NCBI GenBank assembly: GCA_008933995.1
Contig: WARS01002905.1
Location: forward strand, 124,001-188,000
Reading direction: 5' to 3'
DNA from: Datnioides undecimradiatus
Lineage: Eukaryota; Chordata; Actinopteri; Lobotiformes; Datnioididae
DNA: 64,000 bases
The translations under genes were made by a program, and so were the position numbers. Below are positions 1 through 11,800 of the stretch, in pieces (the stretch's first letter is position 1; the number at the start of each line of letters is the position of its first letter). Under the pieces are notes generated by a model, which saw nothing but the letters and a program-made list of their open reading frames with translations, made no database searches and was not told the DNA's origin.

Positions 1-1304
1 CTTGCAGACAGAGTGCTGCTGGTGGCGTTGAACAGAGAGAACCATGGCAGCATCCAATAGGGCCCATTTGACACTTCAGTGTTGACATGTTCTTCAGCTG
101 TCTCTCAAACGTTAGCAGTTAACTTATTTGGTGGCTCGTTCAACAAGCTGCAGATCAACACACATTTAAAAGGACGAGGCGTTAGTATGAGTCTTACACG
201 AGACTTAACACGAGATTTGATGTGTCAGATTAAGGTCTCCATGTATACCCAACAGTGTTAATGGATAAATCCTCTACAGAGTGGGAGTTTACATGCTGCC
301 GCAGACAACACACAGGACATTTAATCTCAGTTCAGGTTCAGTTTATATGGAACAAAGTAAACAGAAGGTAGCCAACTAATGTGGGTCTGTCTGTATGTGT
401 GAGAAACTGTTTCATGACTGAAAACAAACTGTGCAAACCTGAACCTGATCAGATCCTGATCAGACCTCACAGCTGACAGGCCCACGTGCTCTATTTGTCA
501 TCTCACCTCTCAGGTGTCTGTAGTTACCCAGATTTCATTGCCACTAAATGATCATACAAATTTAATTAGACTTAACTGATTGTTGAGTATTGTGGGACTG
601 CTGACAGTTCATGTCATGATGATGCACTTGTCCCAAACATGGAAGGAAGCAAACTTGACAGTCTGTGCTGAAGATGGAGCTAAAACCTCACGATGATCAG
701 ATCATGATCTCATGAGCACACCAGAGGAACCCTGAAGGCCAGTGTTGGTTTATATCCTTTTTCTGCTCAGCCTCCACTTCTTGTTTATTCCTCCATGCAG
801 AGATTCAGAGGCTATGCTGGGAAAAGGTCAGAGGTCACCTCCACAAAAAGGTGATTCTGTTGATCAAACGCTGTAGAGAACTGCTGTTTAACCTGCTGTC
901 ACTGAGTAGTTAGTAACTGTTTAATGAGCCGTTTAAACCCTGGGAAGGTCTGTTCAGGTTCAGGCTATCGCAGGTTATGTGCCCTCAGTTTGGTCTGGCA
1001 GGAACAACAGTGATAGAATAAGAGGTCGTTTTTAACATGTGAGCTGAACAACAAAGGACCAGGGGTGGAGCCCTGTGGAGCCCCACTAGTGAGGTTAGAA
1101 TAAACCAGAGAACTAGAGGATCTAGTGAAATGTCTGTATTTGAATCAATGTTCTGAAATTATAATTTAAATGTTTCAACAAAAAGAGGAAACATTCAGTG
1201 TTTCCTGTCCACCTCAGACTGCTGAGTCACTGCTGCCACCTCAGAGCTGCTGAGACAAAGGTCCAGTTCTGCACCTGGTTCAGGACCTGGTCAAAGTCCA
1301 GGTT
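1..1304. other. Sequence downstream of cdyl, no gene recognised
   Basis: No exon or RNA gene is recognisable. The part next to 1304 is expected to hold the 3' UTR of the minus-strand cdyl gene. All open frames here are short and match no family I know. Confidence 0.5.
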
Positions 1305-4300
1305 CTAGCAGAGCTCGGTTCTCCTCTGTAGGTACTGCAGGATGGAGTCAGTTCCTTGCGATGAGCCCCAAACTCTCTTCAGGGCTTCACACTCGCGCTC
1401 ATTAGCTTGCTCCAGAGCACTGCGGCTGGTGTTCCTCATCAGAGCTTTCGATTCCCGCAGAACCTTAAGGACAGGAAGTGGAACCACCATCAACACAGAA
1501 GAAGAACTCAGATGAGAACGACAGTTACAGGACAAAACAGATCAGGTCAAACTCCTGGGACACGGACCTCACCTGGAGCTGCAGAAACACACACACACAC
1601 ACACACATTCACACACAGACAGACAGACACACACACAGAAACCCACACATGCGCAGACACACACACACAAACAGAGACATACAGACTCACACACACACAC
1701 CCACGCATGTGTGTTTGTGACTGACCAGTGAGTCGACGGACACCAGCTCTTTGATTCGCAGCATCACTTCCTGTGTGAAGGTTCCCGGCCAAAGAACCTG
1801 AGACACTAAACCTTTAGAACAGGCCTCCTGAGCCGTCAGCTTCCTGCCATTCAGCAGCAGCTCGTTAGCCTGGAACAGAGCAGAGCAACTTAGTCTGGAA
1901 CAGAGCGGAGCAACTTAGTCTGGAACAGAGCGGAGCAACTTAGTCTGGAACAGCGCAGAGCAAAAGAGGTGAAGGTAAATGAAGCAGTGAAGGTAAATGA
2001 AGAGGTGAAGGTAAATAAAGCGGTGAAGATAAAAGTGGTGGACTGACCGAAGCGAGGCCCATGATGCGGGGGAAGGTGAAGGACGAGCACCCATCAGGGG
2101 TCTGGCCGTAAGACGTGTACGGCGTCTGGAACCAGGCCTTCTCATTGGCCCACACCACATCACAGAGCGGCAAAATGGCGGCACCAAGGCCTAGTGCTGG
2201 CCCATTCACCGCCGCTACAATTGGTTTCCTGAACTGAATGAAGGTGTTGACGAAGGTCCTGAGGGAGAGGACACAGAGGGCAGAGGTCATTGCTGACTGC
2301 ACCTGTAATGTACATGACTTGATGACACGGCACAGGACTCTTCTGCGGTGGGTGGTACCTGATGGTTTCTGCCATTTTGATGCTCTCCTTCTTCCTGTCA
2401 TCTGTCAGGCGTCTGATGAAATACAGGAAGTCGAGGCCACAGCAGAAAACACTGCCAACAGCACCAAGTAACACCATCTTACTGTCATCTGATGCCGCCG
2501 TCGCCATGGCACTTTGGATCTCCTTCATCACCTAATGAGAAAAGAGGATAACCATGGCTGTACACATCAGTAACTATGACAACAGCCCTCTCTGACATCT
2601 TGTCAGCTCACAGCAGCCTTGAGATACAACACTTAACCTGTCTCTGAAATAAAATCAACACACTGCACAAACAGCTCACGCCTGTTTCCATGAAAAGAAT
2701 GCCTGGGTCACCTCAGGGTTGAGCGTGTTGTTCTCTGAGGTCTTGGTCGACAGCAGTATGTGGGTGAAGCCGTCTTGTTTCTTCACCACGATGTCGCGGT
2801 ATCTGTATGCGCTCTCTGTCTGTCGAACACTGAACCGCAGACGTTTGTCAAAAGCTGAACGTTCCTCCAGTCGACGCTTTCCTGACGCACTGGTCACCCC
2901 GGCAACGGCACTCTGTACTCCCGACATCCCATTGGCAGCGATGGCCTCCATCACTGGCGAGTTACCTGAGGGAGTCATACTGCCAATCAAACCTTGAGAA
3001 GATGTCAGGACATCTCAGGTAGTCTGAAAACAATCAATCTTTTGGACAACTTAGGAAATGATCTCATCATCCAATTCACCTCAAATCTACTATGAAATGT
3101 CCTTCTTACCCATCCAGGCCAAATGGTCCTGCTACAGGCAGACACCGACCGGTCTGTGATTGTTACAGGTTTACTGGTGAAGATAAAGTGGACCCATGGT
3201 CTGCTGGGATCAGTTTCATTGTTTGGTGTTGTCTGGTTTGAGATTGTGATTAATGTCAACACATCAGTGAATGTGAAGATCAAACCGGATACTTTGTTGC
3301 AGTGTCACGTTGTGCGTTTCATATATGGGTGTGTAGTCAGAGCTGGATACTGGACAGAAAATGACGCCCCATTCACTCCTGAGAGTTTCTCGTCTGAGGC
3401 TTGTGAATATGTGCAGTAGTTTGATGATGACAAACATCAATGTCGTGTTTATATCAGTACATGAATGTTCAGCGTGCATGTACCGATACAGTTGCAGTAT
3501 TATCGATGTTAAAGCTAATGATGCGCTATCTGCTGAGTTGTTTGTGTGAAATGGTTCAGATGTTCACTCAGCTGTGACCACCAGAGCTGAACGTTAACGA
3601 TAATGAGAAGTACTGAGACAAAACGCAACATGTTTATCTCTGTGCTGGTGGCACAACTATGTCTTGTTTAAGCCTTCAGTCTGGAAGAATGTTCAAAACT
3701 GATCAGCAGTGCCTGATTTTCTGTTATAGGTTTGCAGAACAGGACAACACAGTGGACGATGGATGCTATAGTTTCATGTTATTGTTCTTAAAACAAAAAG
3801 CTGACTGGTGTGAGAGAGAAGAGAAACGGCAGCTCTGTTGGTTCATTTAAGATGTTTCAAGTTCTCAAAATAAAAACCTGTTAAACTTTAACTTTTACTG
3901 ACACACAATGTGATGTGTGACGTCATCAGACTAAGTGCCATGTCAGCCAATCAAATGCATGCAATGCCACATGCTTATTGTACAGCGTCCACCTGTTGAC
4001 AGTGAAGACCGTAGAATCAGATTTAAGAAAGTCTGACCTGTGACCTCACCTGCGCCGCTGAGGGAGCGCATGGCAGCAGGCGTGACTGGTACCCAGGATG
4101 GGAGCAGGGGGTTTTGGTTGCGGGGTCTGGTTCCCATGCGTGCCCTCTCTTCTCCGGGCCCCAGCTGGACACCTACAGGTTTCTCCAGCAGAGCGACCTC
4201 TGGTGGGACCCTGTGAGCCTCCTGAGCTCCAGCCTCCAGACCGTGAGCTGCCTCAGTGGGAGACTCCTCCGAGTCCAGGCGGCTGTTCATTGGACTCTTA

Positions 4301-5164
4301 GGAACCAGGATCTTGATGCTGGTCTTGGACAGGTCCACGCTGCGGCGGGCTGAGCCGGCCGGAGACGCAGACATTAGACCACCGCTTAACCTGCCAGCTA
4401 GTGGGGGCTGCTGGGAGCCGATGGAGGCAGGGCGGGTGAGGCTGGTGGAGGGCAGGTGAGCTGGGCCAATACCAGGTTTCACCTGATCACAGTCTGCAGT
4501 TGAAGCTTCGCTGATATCAGTGCGCACAGTGGTGGTGGGCGGGGGCCTGCAGGGCGGTCTGTGGGCGAGGTTGCAGTGGTGGCTGGGAGAGCTGCGGGTG
4601 GAGCGCAGCAATGTGTTCTCTCTCTGCCACTCTGCATACTGACGGTTAAAGTCATGGACATAGATCATACAGGTGGACAGGTGACTCTCAGGCTCCCAGG
4701 TGTCCCCCTCTGAACCATAACCTCTCCACCTGACCAGGTACTCCACCTTCCCCTTCTTATTCTTCCTCTTATCCACAATCTTCTCAACCTGCAGGAAGAA
4801 CAGTGTTGACAGCTCTGAATCAACCAGCTGATGAATCAGTGATCACAGTTTCGTTTCAGGAAACAGGAAATATTTGAGGACCTTTTGCTTAAAACCTGAC
4901 AATTTTAACAGAAAGAATAATTAACTGATTTTTAAAAAAGTTATTTATTTTATAATTTCATTAATTTGTATTCATTGATTAGATGATAGAAATCATTGCC
5001 ATATTTTAAAAATCTCCTCAAATCCTGTTTACAACACTAAACTCCGGTATCACTGCTCACATCAACCTCCCCCCATGTCAAACTGAGACACTGCTGATTT
5101 AAAGACTGTAGTCCTTTCAGGTCAGTCTAAAAACTGTTTCAGTGTGAATGTCCGTTTCTCTTTA

Positions 5165-5204
<40 letters not shown>

Positions 5205-5713
5205 AACAAAGATAAAACCAACATGGTCATATCAGTTATGAATTGATTGTCACCACGGTAATAATCCTGAGCTCTCTCCGCGGAGAGGACAGTGTGTGAT
5301 CAAAGTTTGAGCAAAGTTTCTCCTCAGTCTCTAAGCCTGTTGCTTTGTCACATTAAAACACACAAATCAAAAACTGAAGTCAGACAAACTGTCACTGACA
5401 CTGCACTAATCAGCCTCCCTGAGCTAACCCTGAGCTGAAGGAGCTAACTCTGCTAGCTAGTTACAAAAGCTAGCTCAGCCTATAATTTATACCTACTCCT
5501 ACAGAGCTTCGCTCACTTTAAAGAGTCACCAAACAGCCAGCTAACTGCTAACTAACAGCTAACTAACAGTTTACTAACCAGTTAGTTCAACTCTTCTACT
5601 GTTCAGTTCCCCGCAGCTTGAAAAGTTTTTAAAGTTAACTCAACTCTACCGTCAGCTATCGTTAGCATGTTAGCGTTAGCTCGCGTACCTCATAGAACCT
5701 CTTCCGTAGCCAT
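1305..5713 (-). CDS. cdyl: Chromodomain Y-like protein (CDYL)
   Basis: Nuclear chromatin co-repressor of the CDYL family, with a histone-methyl-lysine-binding chromodomain and a C-terminal enoyl-CoA hydratase (crotonase)-like domain. Exons on the minus strand: 5689-5713, 4050-4788, 2712-2992, 2359-2531, 2048-2258, 1726-1869 and 1305-1463, all with GT/AG borders and matching phases. The large second exon starts with the chromodomain (VDKRKNKKGKVEYLVRWRGY, then GDTWEPESHL) and continues into a Pro/Ser-rich linker containing KILVPKSP and EKPVGVQLGPGEERARMGTR. The next exon has DKRLRFSVRQTESAYRYRDI. The hydratase part shows GSVFCCGLDFLYFIRRL, NGPALGLGAAILPLCDVVWA and the C-terminal LEQANERECEALKRVWGS. 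Coding exons total 1732 bases, one more than a whole number of codons, and the surplus base is in exon 1 (see findings). Otherwise the predicted product is about 576 residues, normal for the family. Paralogy to CDYL2 is excluded by the linker motifs. Confidence 0.93.
1585..1716. repeat. CA-rich microsatellite in cdyl intron
   Basis: An imperfect (CA)n/(CACAGA)n tract lies directly next to the penultimate cdyl exon. It produces long spurious frames of THTHT or VCVCV. Confidence 0.9.
1870..2035. repeat. Two adjacent minisatellites in a cdyl intron
   Basis: Between cdyl exons 1726-1869 and 2048-2258, a unit of about 25 bases beginning TCTGGAACAGAGCGGAGCAA repeats about three to four times (from 1872). 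It is followed by a unit of about 18 bases related to GAAGNNGTGAAGGTAAAT, repeated about four times. The repeats fill the whole small intron, leaving only the splice sites. Confidence 0.85.
5166..5204. repeat. (CA)n microsatellite
   Basis: A nearly pure CA dinucleotide run of about 19 units in the first cdyl intron. Confidence 0.95.
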
Positions 5714-6108
5714 GGAGACAGAGCGCGTGCACGAGCAGCTTCCAGAAGCTTCTTCAGTCGAGCAGCAACATGAGAGAAGGCTGAAGCGGCCGCTCCGCTC
5801 TGCTGTCCGGCGCTTCTTTACCGGGACGGGTCGGTAGTTTATCAGAGTTAACTAGCTGTTAGCTGTTAGCACGCCAGCCTCACCGTAACATCCGGTCTGA
5901 CTCCCCTCCAAAATAAAAGCCTGCCCACCTGGCTGATAAGACATTTTATTAATGCATTTCTTAACATTTTCTAACAAAAAATGCCATTAATTTATTAATT
6001 AACGGTTGAATAAGTTATTTTAAGTAGATTAATGAGAATAATTAATACAAAAACGCATGGTTTTATTTGTACCAATCTGGTTAATATGTAAATCATCTGA
6101 ATTAAATC
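5714..6108. promoter_or_regulatory. Presumed cdyl promoter and 5' flank
   Basis: The stretch upstream of the cdyl start codon is locally rich in CpG near 5730-5840 (GCGCGTGCACG, GGCCGCTCCGC, GGGACGGGTCGG), as expected of a vertebrate CpG-island promoter. No TATA box is placed with confidence. Beyond about 5900 the DNA becomes AT-rich and featureless. Confidence 0.4.
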
Positions 6109-7375
6109 TAGTAGTGGGCAAGTGAAGCCTCATGAAGCACTGAGGCTTTCCTAACAATTGTGCCGAAAACGATTCAAAGCTTCAAGACTTCAGTGACAGT
6201 GACATCTGGTGGACAACTGAAGCCATATATGACTACCTCTAAAACACGACTAAAGGCTTACTAGCATATTTCAATCCCATGACCTTAATAAAAAGTTCAG
6301 AAAAGAATCTGTGTGGTCTCATTCAAAAGTGTTTTGTTCATTCATCTGCACCAAATAATGATTATATTGTCATTACAATAAAAATACCAGATGCTCTCCC
6401 CATCTCTAAACGCAGCTTCCAGATTAACCCAAAGAACAATCTAGAATTATATTAAGGGTTAAATGTTGGTTAAGGGTTTATTTAAAGCTTTGAGCTTTAG
6501 TTAAAAACTGTACTAAAAGTCCCTAACAGGATTAGAGATCCTTCCTACTTTGCAAATGATCATGGTGTTTGAAGATTCAAACATTGTTTTTTATTAGTGA
6601 AGTGTTTTTAGGAAAACCTTTTAAAGATAATGTTTTGTCATTTGGGGACTTGTATGGTTGATTTGGAATGATTATTCACAGAAGCTTACTGTCAGGATTT
6701 CCAGTGTTGACAGGGTCACTGGTTTGCTGGGTATGATTGTCATCATGCCTGGCAAGTGTCGCAGCATAGATGATGTGTGTTGTTTGCTGTAAGACAACTC
6801 TCTTGTGTGCAGAGCAAACACACACCTACAAGCAATTGTAATTTTGAGACCCATTTTAAGAATAAAAATACAGATTAAATTATGAAAGCTTATAAAATGT
6901 ATATAAAACTGCATTATACCACCTTATTTGGTGGTATGAGATCAAATGATCCCCAAGCTTTGGGCGATCATATTGGTGAGTACACTGTATGAAAACTTGC
7001 TTAAAACTCTCTCACTCTCCTCCTCTCACTCTCCAAATCTCTATCTCCTCACAACCCCATTTTGAAGTATAATGATGCATCTTATATAGCTGGTATGGCA
7101 CCAAACCACTCAAATCTGTAAAACCTGTCAAGCTGTCATTTGGCTCCAGAATGCATTGAAACATAAATAATGATACACACTGAACTATGGGCCAGTCACT
7201 TCGAAACGTGCAGAGAATGAAGTGGCGAAGCGAAACAGCGATGATGTTCGAAGCTTCGAACGTCATCACGTGACACTGGTGTTTTGATACAAGCTCCGAC
7301 ACAGCGTTTCGAATCACTCCGCTTCAGGAAGAGTGACACAAGCTCCAAAGCCTCGGTATCATTTGCCCATCACTG
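6109..7375. mobile_element. hAT-like non-autonomous DNA transposon (degenerate)
   Basis: The left end (TAGTAGTGGGCAAGTGAAGC) and the inverse complement of the right end (CAGTGATGGGCAAATGATAC) agree at 11 of the first 13 bases, and both run into a CTGAGGCTTT / CGAGGCTTTG block, so they form imperfect terminal inverted repeats about 1.27 kb apart. CAGTG-type ends are typical of hAT elements. There is no transposase frame, so it would be non-autonomous. I could not find a clean 8-bp target duplication: the flanks ATTAAATC and AGTCTTGA differ. It is therefore either old or the ends are slightly misplaced. Confidence 0.5.
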
Positions 7376-8030
7376 AGTCTTGAGAGTACGACATTATTGA
7401 GTATACTGCTGACAAAACTGTTTTATCCTGGCACTTTCCAATGTCCACCACTATGTTGTGAGAGAAACAAAAGATTTTCGTTTCCTCCTTCATCAAAACC
7501 CTATAAAAAACTCTAAAACTCTGTAAAAATTTATCCTGTAAAAAGACCAAAGTGTTAAAATGTGATACCCGCTGTTGTTTAGCTTCAGCATTCCCTATTG
7601 TAAAGGGAGCACCAGGACAGACAGTGGTCAGACAAACCAATAGGAACGATTTGACTAGACTTAAAAACACTAAAATGATGTTTAAAACAATAAAAGCGAT
7701 CAAGTATGGCCAAAGATAACAACTTGTCCTCGGAGTGACTCCAGGTGTACTGCCTGCCGTTCCTGTGAAGACCTGCGCCAAACATCTCGCAGGTTTCAAT
7801 GGGCGCCTGAGAGTCTGGCAGATGAGGAGCAGGATGAGGCTCCAGAGTGATTCTATCTAACCTGGTTTCTCTGTACAGTTAAATCACCTCCCAAAACGGA
7901 AATCATCGAGTACAACGATGAATCATCACATAAAACATCCTAAAAACTTCGTGCTGTCAATACTTAAAACTGGAGGCGTAAAGAAATGCAAACAAGGACA
8001 TTTGAGTGTTTTCATATTTGGCTCTGACTT
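7376..8030. other. Spacer without recognisable gene
   Basis: Only short frames are present, and none shows a domain. It lies between the hAT-like element and the L1-like fragment. Confidence 0.4.
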
Positions 8031-8251
8031 TTTTAAATGTGACCACACATGATCTCCTCCACCTGGAGAGAGCAGGGTCTGAAGCTCCGTGAGAACATCA
8101 CAGCAACTCCACCACTGTTGGAGCGTCCATGACTGAGGTTGACTTCCCCCAACCACGCCTTCCTCCACTCACGCTCATTCTGAGGGTCACTGTGAGTCTC
8201 CTTAACAAACACCACATCTAGCTTCTTCATGTAATTAAATCCAAATGTCAA
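7926..8251 (-). mobile_element. LINE endonuclease fragment (L1-like)
   Basis: Read on the minus strand, 8251-8033 encodes a typical apurinic-endonuclease segment of fish LINE ORF2, with KKLDVVFVKETHSDPQNERE, then SHGRSNSGGVAVMFSRSF and VEEIMCGHI. Only this piece of about 80 residues is present, with neither reverse transcriptase nor tail, so it is a dead fragment. The ETH and SGGVAV motifs are characteristic of the exonuclease III-like fold. It lies just beyond the 3' end of the tmx3-type gene. Confidence 0.75.
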
Positions 8252-8865
8252 AATCCCTGAACCTTAATACATTTAAACTGAATTATTTTAAAATGCTTAA
8301 ATTGTCCAAAACATGTAAAAGATACCTTGATGATTATCTTAAAAGGATCATTTTCTGAACTTGAAAGTTTGTTGTTATTGCTGGATGGACCAATGTACGC
8401 TCAGCTTCTGCCTGTCAGGGTCACAGGAGAGCCAATCAGCTGCCTCATCAACTGACACACTCTCAGCTGGTATATCAAGTCACACCTCACTGATTTTTAT
8501 TCCTCAACTACATGTTTAACTGCTTTCACTTTAACAGACACTTCAACTGCTCCAGCGCCAACTCAACTCTCTGTGGAGCCTGAGGCTGAAGTAAGACCTC
8601 TGTTCTTTCTCTCCTCATCACTACTCCTCATTTCCTCCTCCCCCGCTTCTGAAAAGAATGCCTGTCTGTCTGCCTGCCTGTATCTCTCTGTCTGCCTGTC
8701 TGTCTTTAGAAACAGTGATTTGCCCTCTTTTCTGTTGCAGTCGTCAGAAACAAGCGTGAGCTGTTTGTGCAGTGTGTTGATTTTATTTCAGAGACAGGTT
8801 AAACACTCGTGCTGTGATGCTGCGATGGAGAACTTTTGGTTGAAGGTCTTTGTCCTGATCCTCCA

Positions 8866-11800
8866 TCAGTCAGACTTTTTATGCGGTGTCCCTTTTTTGC
8901 TGCGCTGCAGTGACGGCGCTACCAGTGCCACGCCTTCATCGTCATCGTCAATGCTTGTGGTGGGTTGAGCCTTACAACAGAGGTAACAGTACACAGCGGT
9001 GATGGCGACTGGAAAGCAGACCAGGAAGCAGCCGAGCAGCGGAGCCTGTCTGAACACCGGCTGGATGGAAAGACAGAGGTCAGAGGTCACTGAGACAGCA
9101 AACAACATGCAGGATGATGCAGACAGGACATACCGTCAGTGTGACTTTGGCATCGTAAATGAAGCGTCGGACACGCTGATGGACACTGTTACCTCCTTGA
9201 CACTGACGGGAACAACAACACATTAATATTTCTAAAGATCTCCTCCATCCACCCTCACCGGTCACTGGGTCTCACCTGGATGCTCCCATTCAAAACCCAT
9301 CCAGAAAGTCCAGCAGGTGGCGGCTCTCTGTCTCCACTTGGTGTCCGGTGGCAGGAAGTAGCCATCATTGGAAAGGTTAACCACAATGAAGGAGGGGACG
9401 GTGATCTCACTGACCACAACAAACCAGAAATCAGTTCAATCTACACATTGCGTCATTAACGTCTAAAGTAGTGCTCAGTGATCATGACACAGAGACCTGC
9501 CAACCTGGACATCTCACACAGAAACACTGAACATAATAACTCAAGATAATCAAACACAATTAAAACAGCACTTTTCTCATCAGAGCTCCATCCAGTTAGA
9601 CATTGATTTTAAATAATGTAATTTGCAGTATTTTATGTTTCAACTGAATATTTCAAACCAATGAATGCAGCCAGCTAGTTGAACTATGTCCTCCAGACTA
9701 TGACTGCTTCAACCATCCTAGGGTTGGTACTCATGGTGGCGCCTAGTGGGACCTTTGTAGAAAGAGCTTCAGATCAGTTTCTCTTTGTATCATTTATTAT
9801 TAATTTTCCCCAAAACCAACTGGACATGACAGAGTTGCTCTGTGTGATGCTTTTAATGTCACAGTGGTATTTGACATACTCTTGGGGCTGTTAAACATCA
9901 ACACAGAGCTGTGATGATACAGAGGAACTGCATTCATCCTGTGTGGAGTTGTTGATATGACTGCATGCGTAGGTTTTCCACTGGAATCACTAGTCATTAA
10001 CACAGACTTTGCTGGTGGGGCACTCAGATCCCTAAAGAGGAAATTGTCTCAGTGTTCTGCAGACTGACAGTCAGAGCTTTCAGCTGTCTGAGTGAATGGA
10101 GGAGAGCAGGGCACAGAGAAGCACCTGTTCTCCAAGGTCCTGACAGTGTTATGAAGGAGTCAGTATCACACTGTGGTATTAACACGAGAACACATGGTTC
10201 TGCAGAACTCTGACTTCAACATAAACTGATTTAATTCAACACTGTTGATCAGCCGGCAAATCCTCTGTGCTGCAGCTGAAAGTGACAACGACAGTTTTCA
10301 TGTTACTGATAAACTGCAGTCAATCAGATCCTCAATTACCCACAATACCACTGACTCAGACCTCCTGCACCCACAGCACAATGACCTGCACCAGACATCA
10401 AACCAACACAGTCTGCAACAAGCCACAGACAGCTACAACAAGCCACAGACAGCTACAACAAGCTACAGACCGCCACAGACAACTACAGACACCCACAGAC
10501 AGCTACAACAAGCTACAGACAGCCACACACAGCTACAACGAGTGACAACAAGCCACGAAGAGCCACGAACGTACAGACAGCACCCGCAACAAGCCACGGA
10601 ACAGCTACAACAACTACAGACAGCTACAACAAATACAGGGAGCAGCCATTGACACAGCCACAGACGGTACGAACAACTACAGACACCCACAGACAGTCAC
10701 AGACAACTACAGACACCCACAGACAGCTACAACAAGCTACAGACAGCCACACACAGCTACAACGAGTGACAACAAGCCACAGAGAGCCACAGACAGTTAC
10801 AGATAGCTGCAACAAGCCACAGACAGCTGCAACAAGCCACAGACAGCTACAACAAGACACAGACACCCACACACAGCTACAGACAGCTACAACAAGCGAC
10901 AGACAGCCACAGAGAGCCACAGACAGCTACGGACAGTTACAGACAGCTGCAACAAGCCACAGACAGCTACAACAAGCCAGAGACAGCTACAAGCCACAGA
11001 CAGCTACAACAAGCTACAGACAGTTACAACAAGGTCACAGACACCCACAGACAGCTACAGATGGTTACAACATGCTAAAGACAGCCACAGACAGATACAA
11101 CAAGACACAGACAGCCACAGACGTTACAACTTGCTACAGACAGCTACAACAAGCTACAGACAGACAGCTACAGACAGCTACATAGAGCCACAGACGAAGA
11201 GCTGTCTGTAAAGAGTTTAAACACAAACTCACCTCATCACAAGCCCATTGATGTAGTCACTGTCCTGCATGAAACCAAAGTGGAAGTTTCTGAAAGACAG
11301 ACAGGCAGGCAGACAGACAGACAGACAGACAATCAGCCAGAAAGACAGACAGGCAGACGAACAGTCAGACAAACAGACAGGCAGTCAGACAGTCAGAAAG
11401 ATAGACAGGCAGGCAGACAGACAGACAGGCAAACAGACAGGTTGAGGTCCTAGCTGTTCTCTCAGGGTAAGTCTCGTCAGCCTCTGACCTGCTGTAGGTT
11501 TCTCTCCCAGTCTCTGGCGGCACTTTTCTCCACAAAGACTTTTGGCCTGGACGGGTAACAGGAAGCACATTACATATATGATCAAGCAGTTAGTTTCCTG
11601 TCAGGTGCTGGATATGGGGTGCACTCTTACCTCAGGCTCTCCTCACACAGACTCTTATCCTCCACAAGTGCTAACATCACCAGTTTACCTGTAGGAGAGA
11701 ACAAAAGTCAGGTCACATAAACCAATCAGCAGGCTCCTCAGCTGCAGCTGCACGTTGTCCAATCTTTACCGAGAACAGCGCAGACACAAATGAAATCACT

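Noticed and set aside
10649..11185. A 178-residue plus-strand frame rich in QLQQATDSH repeats
   Set aside because: It lies in a minisatellite inside a tmx3 intron. The repeat structure, not selection, keeps it open.
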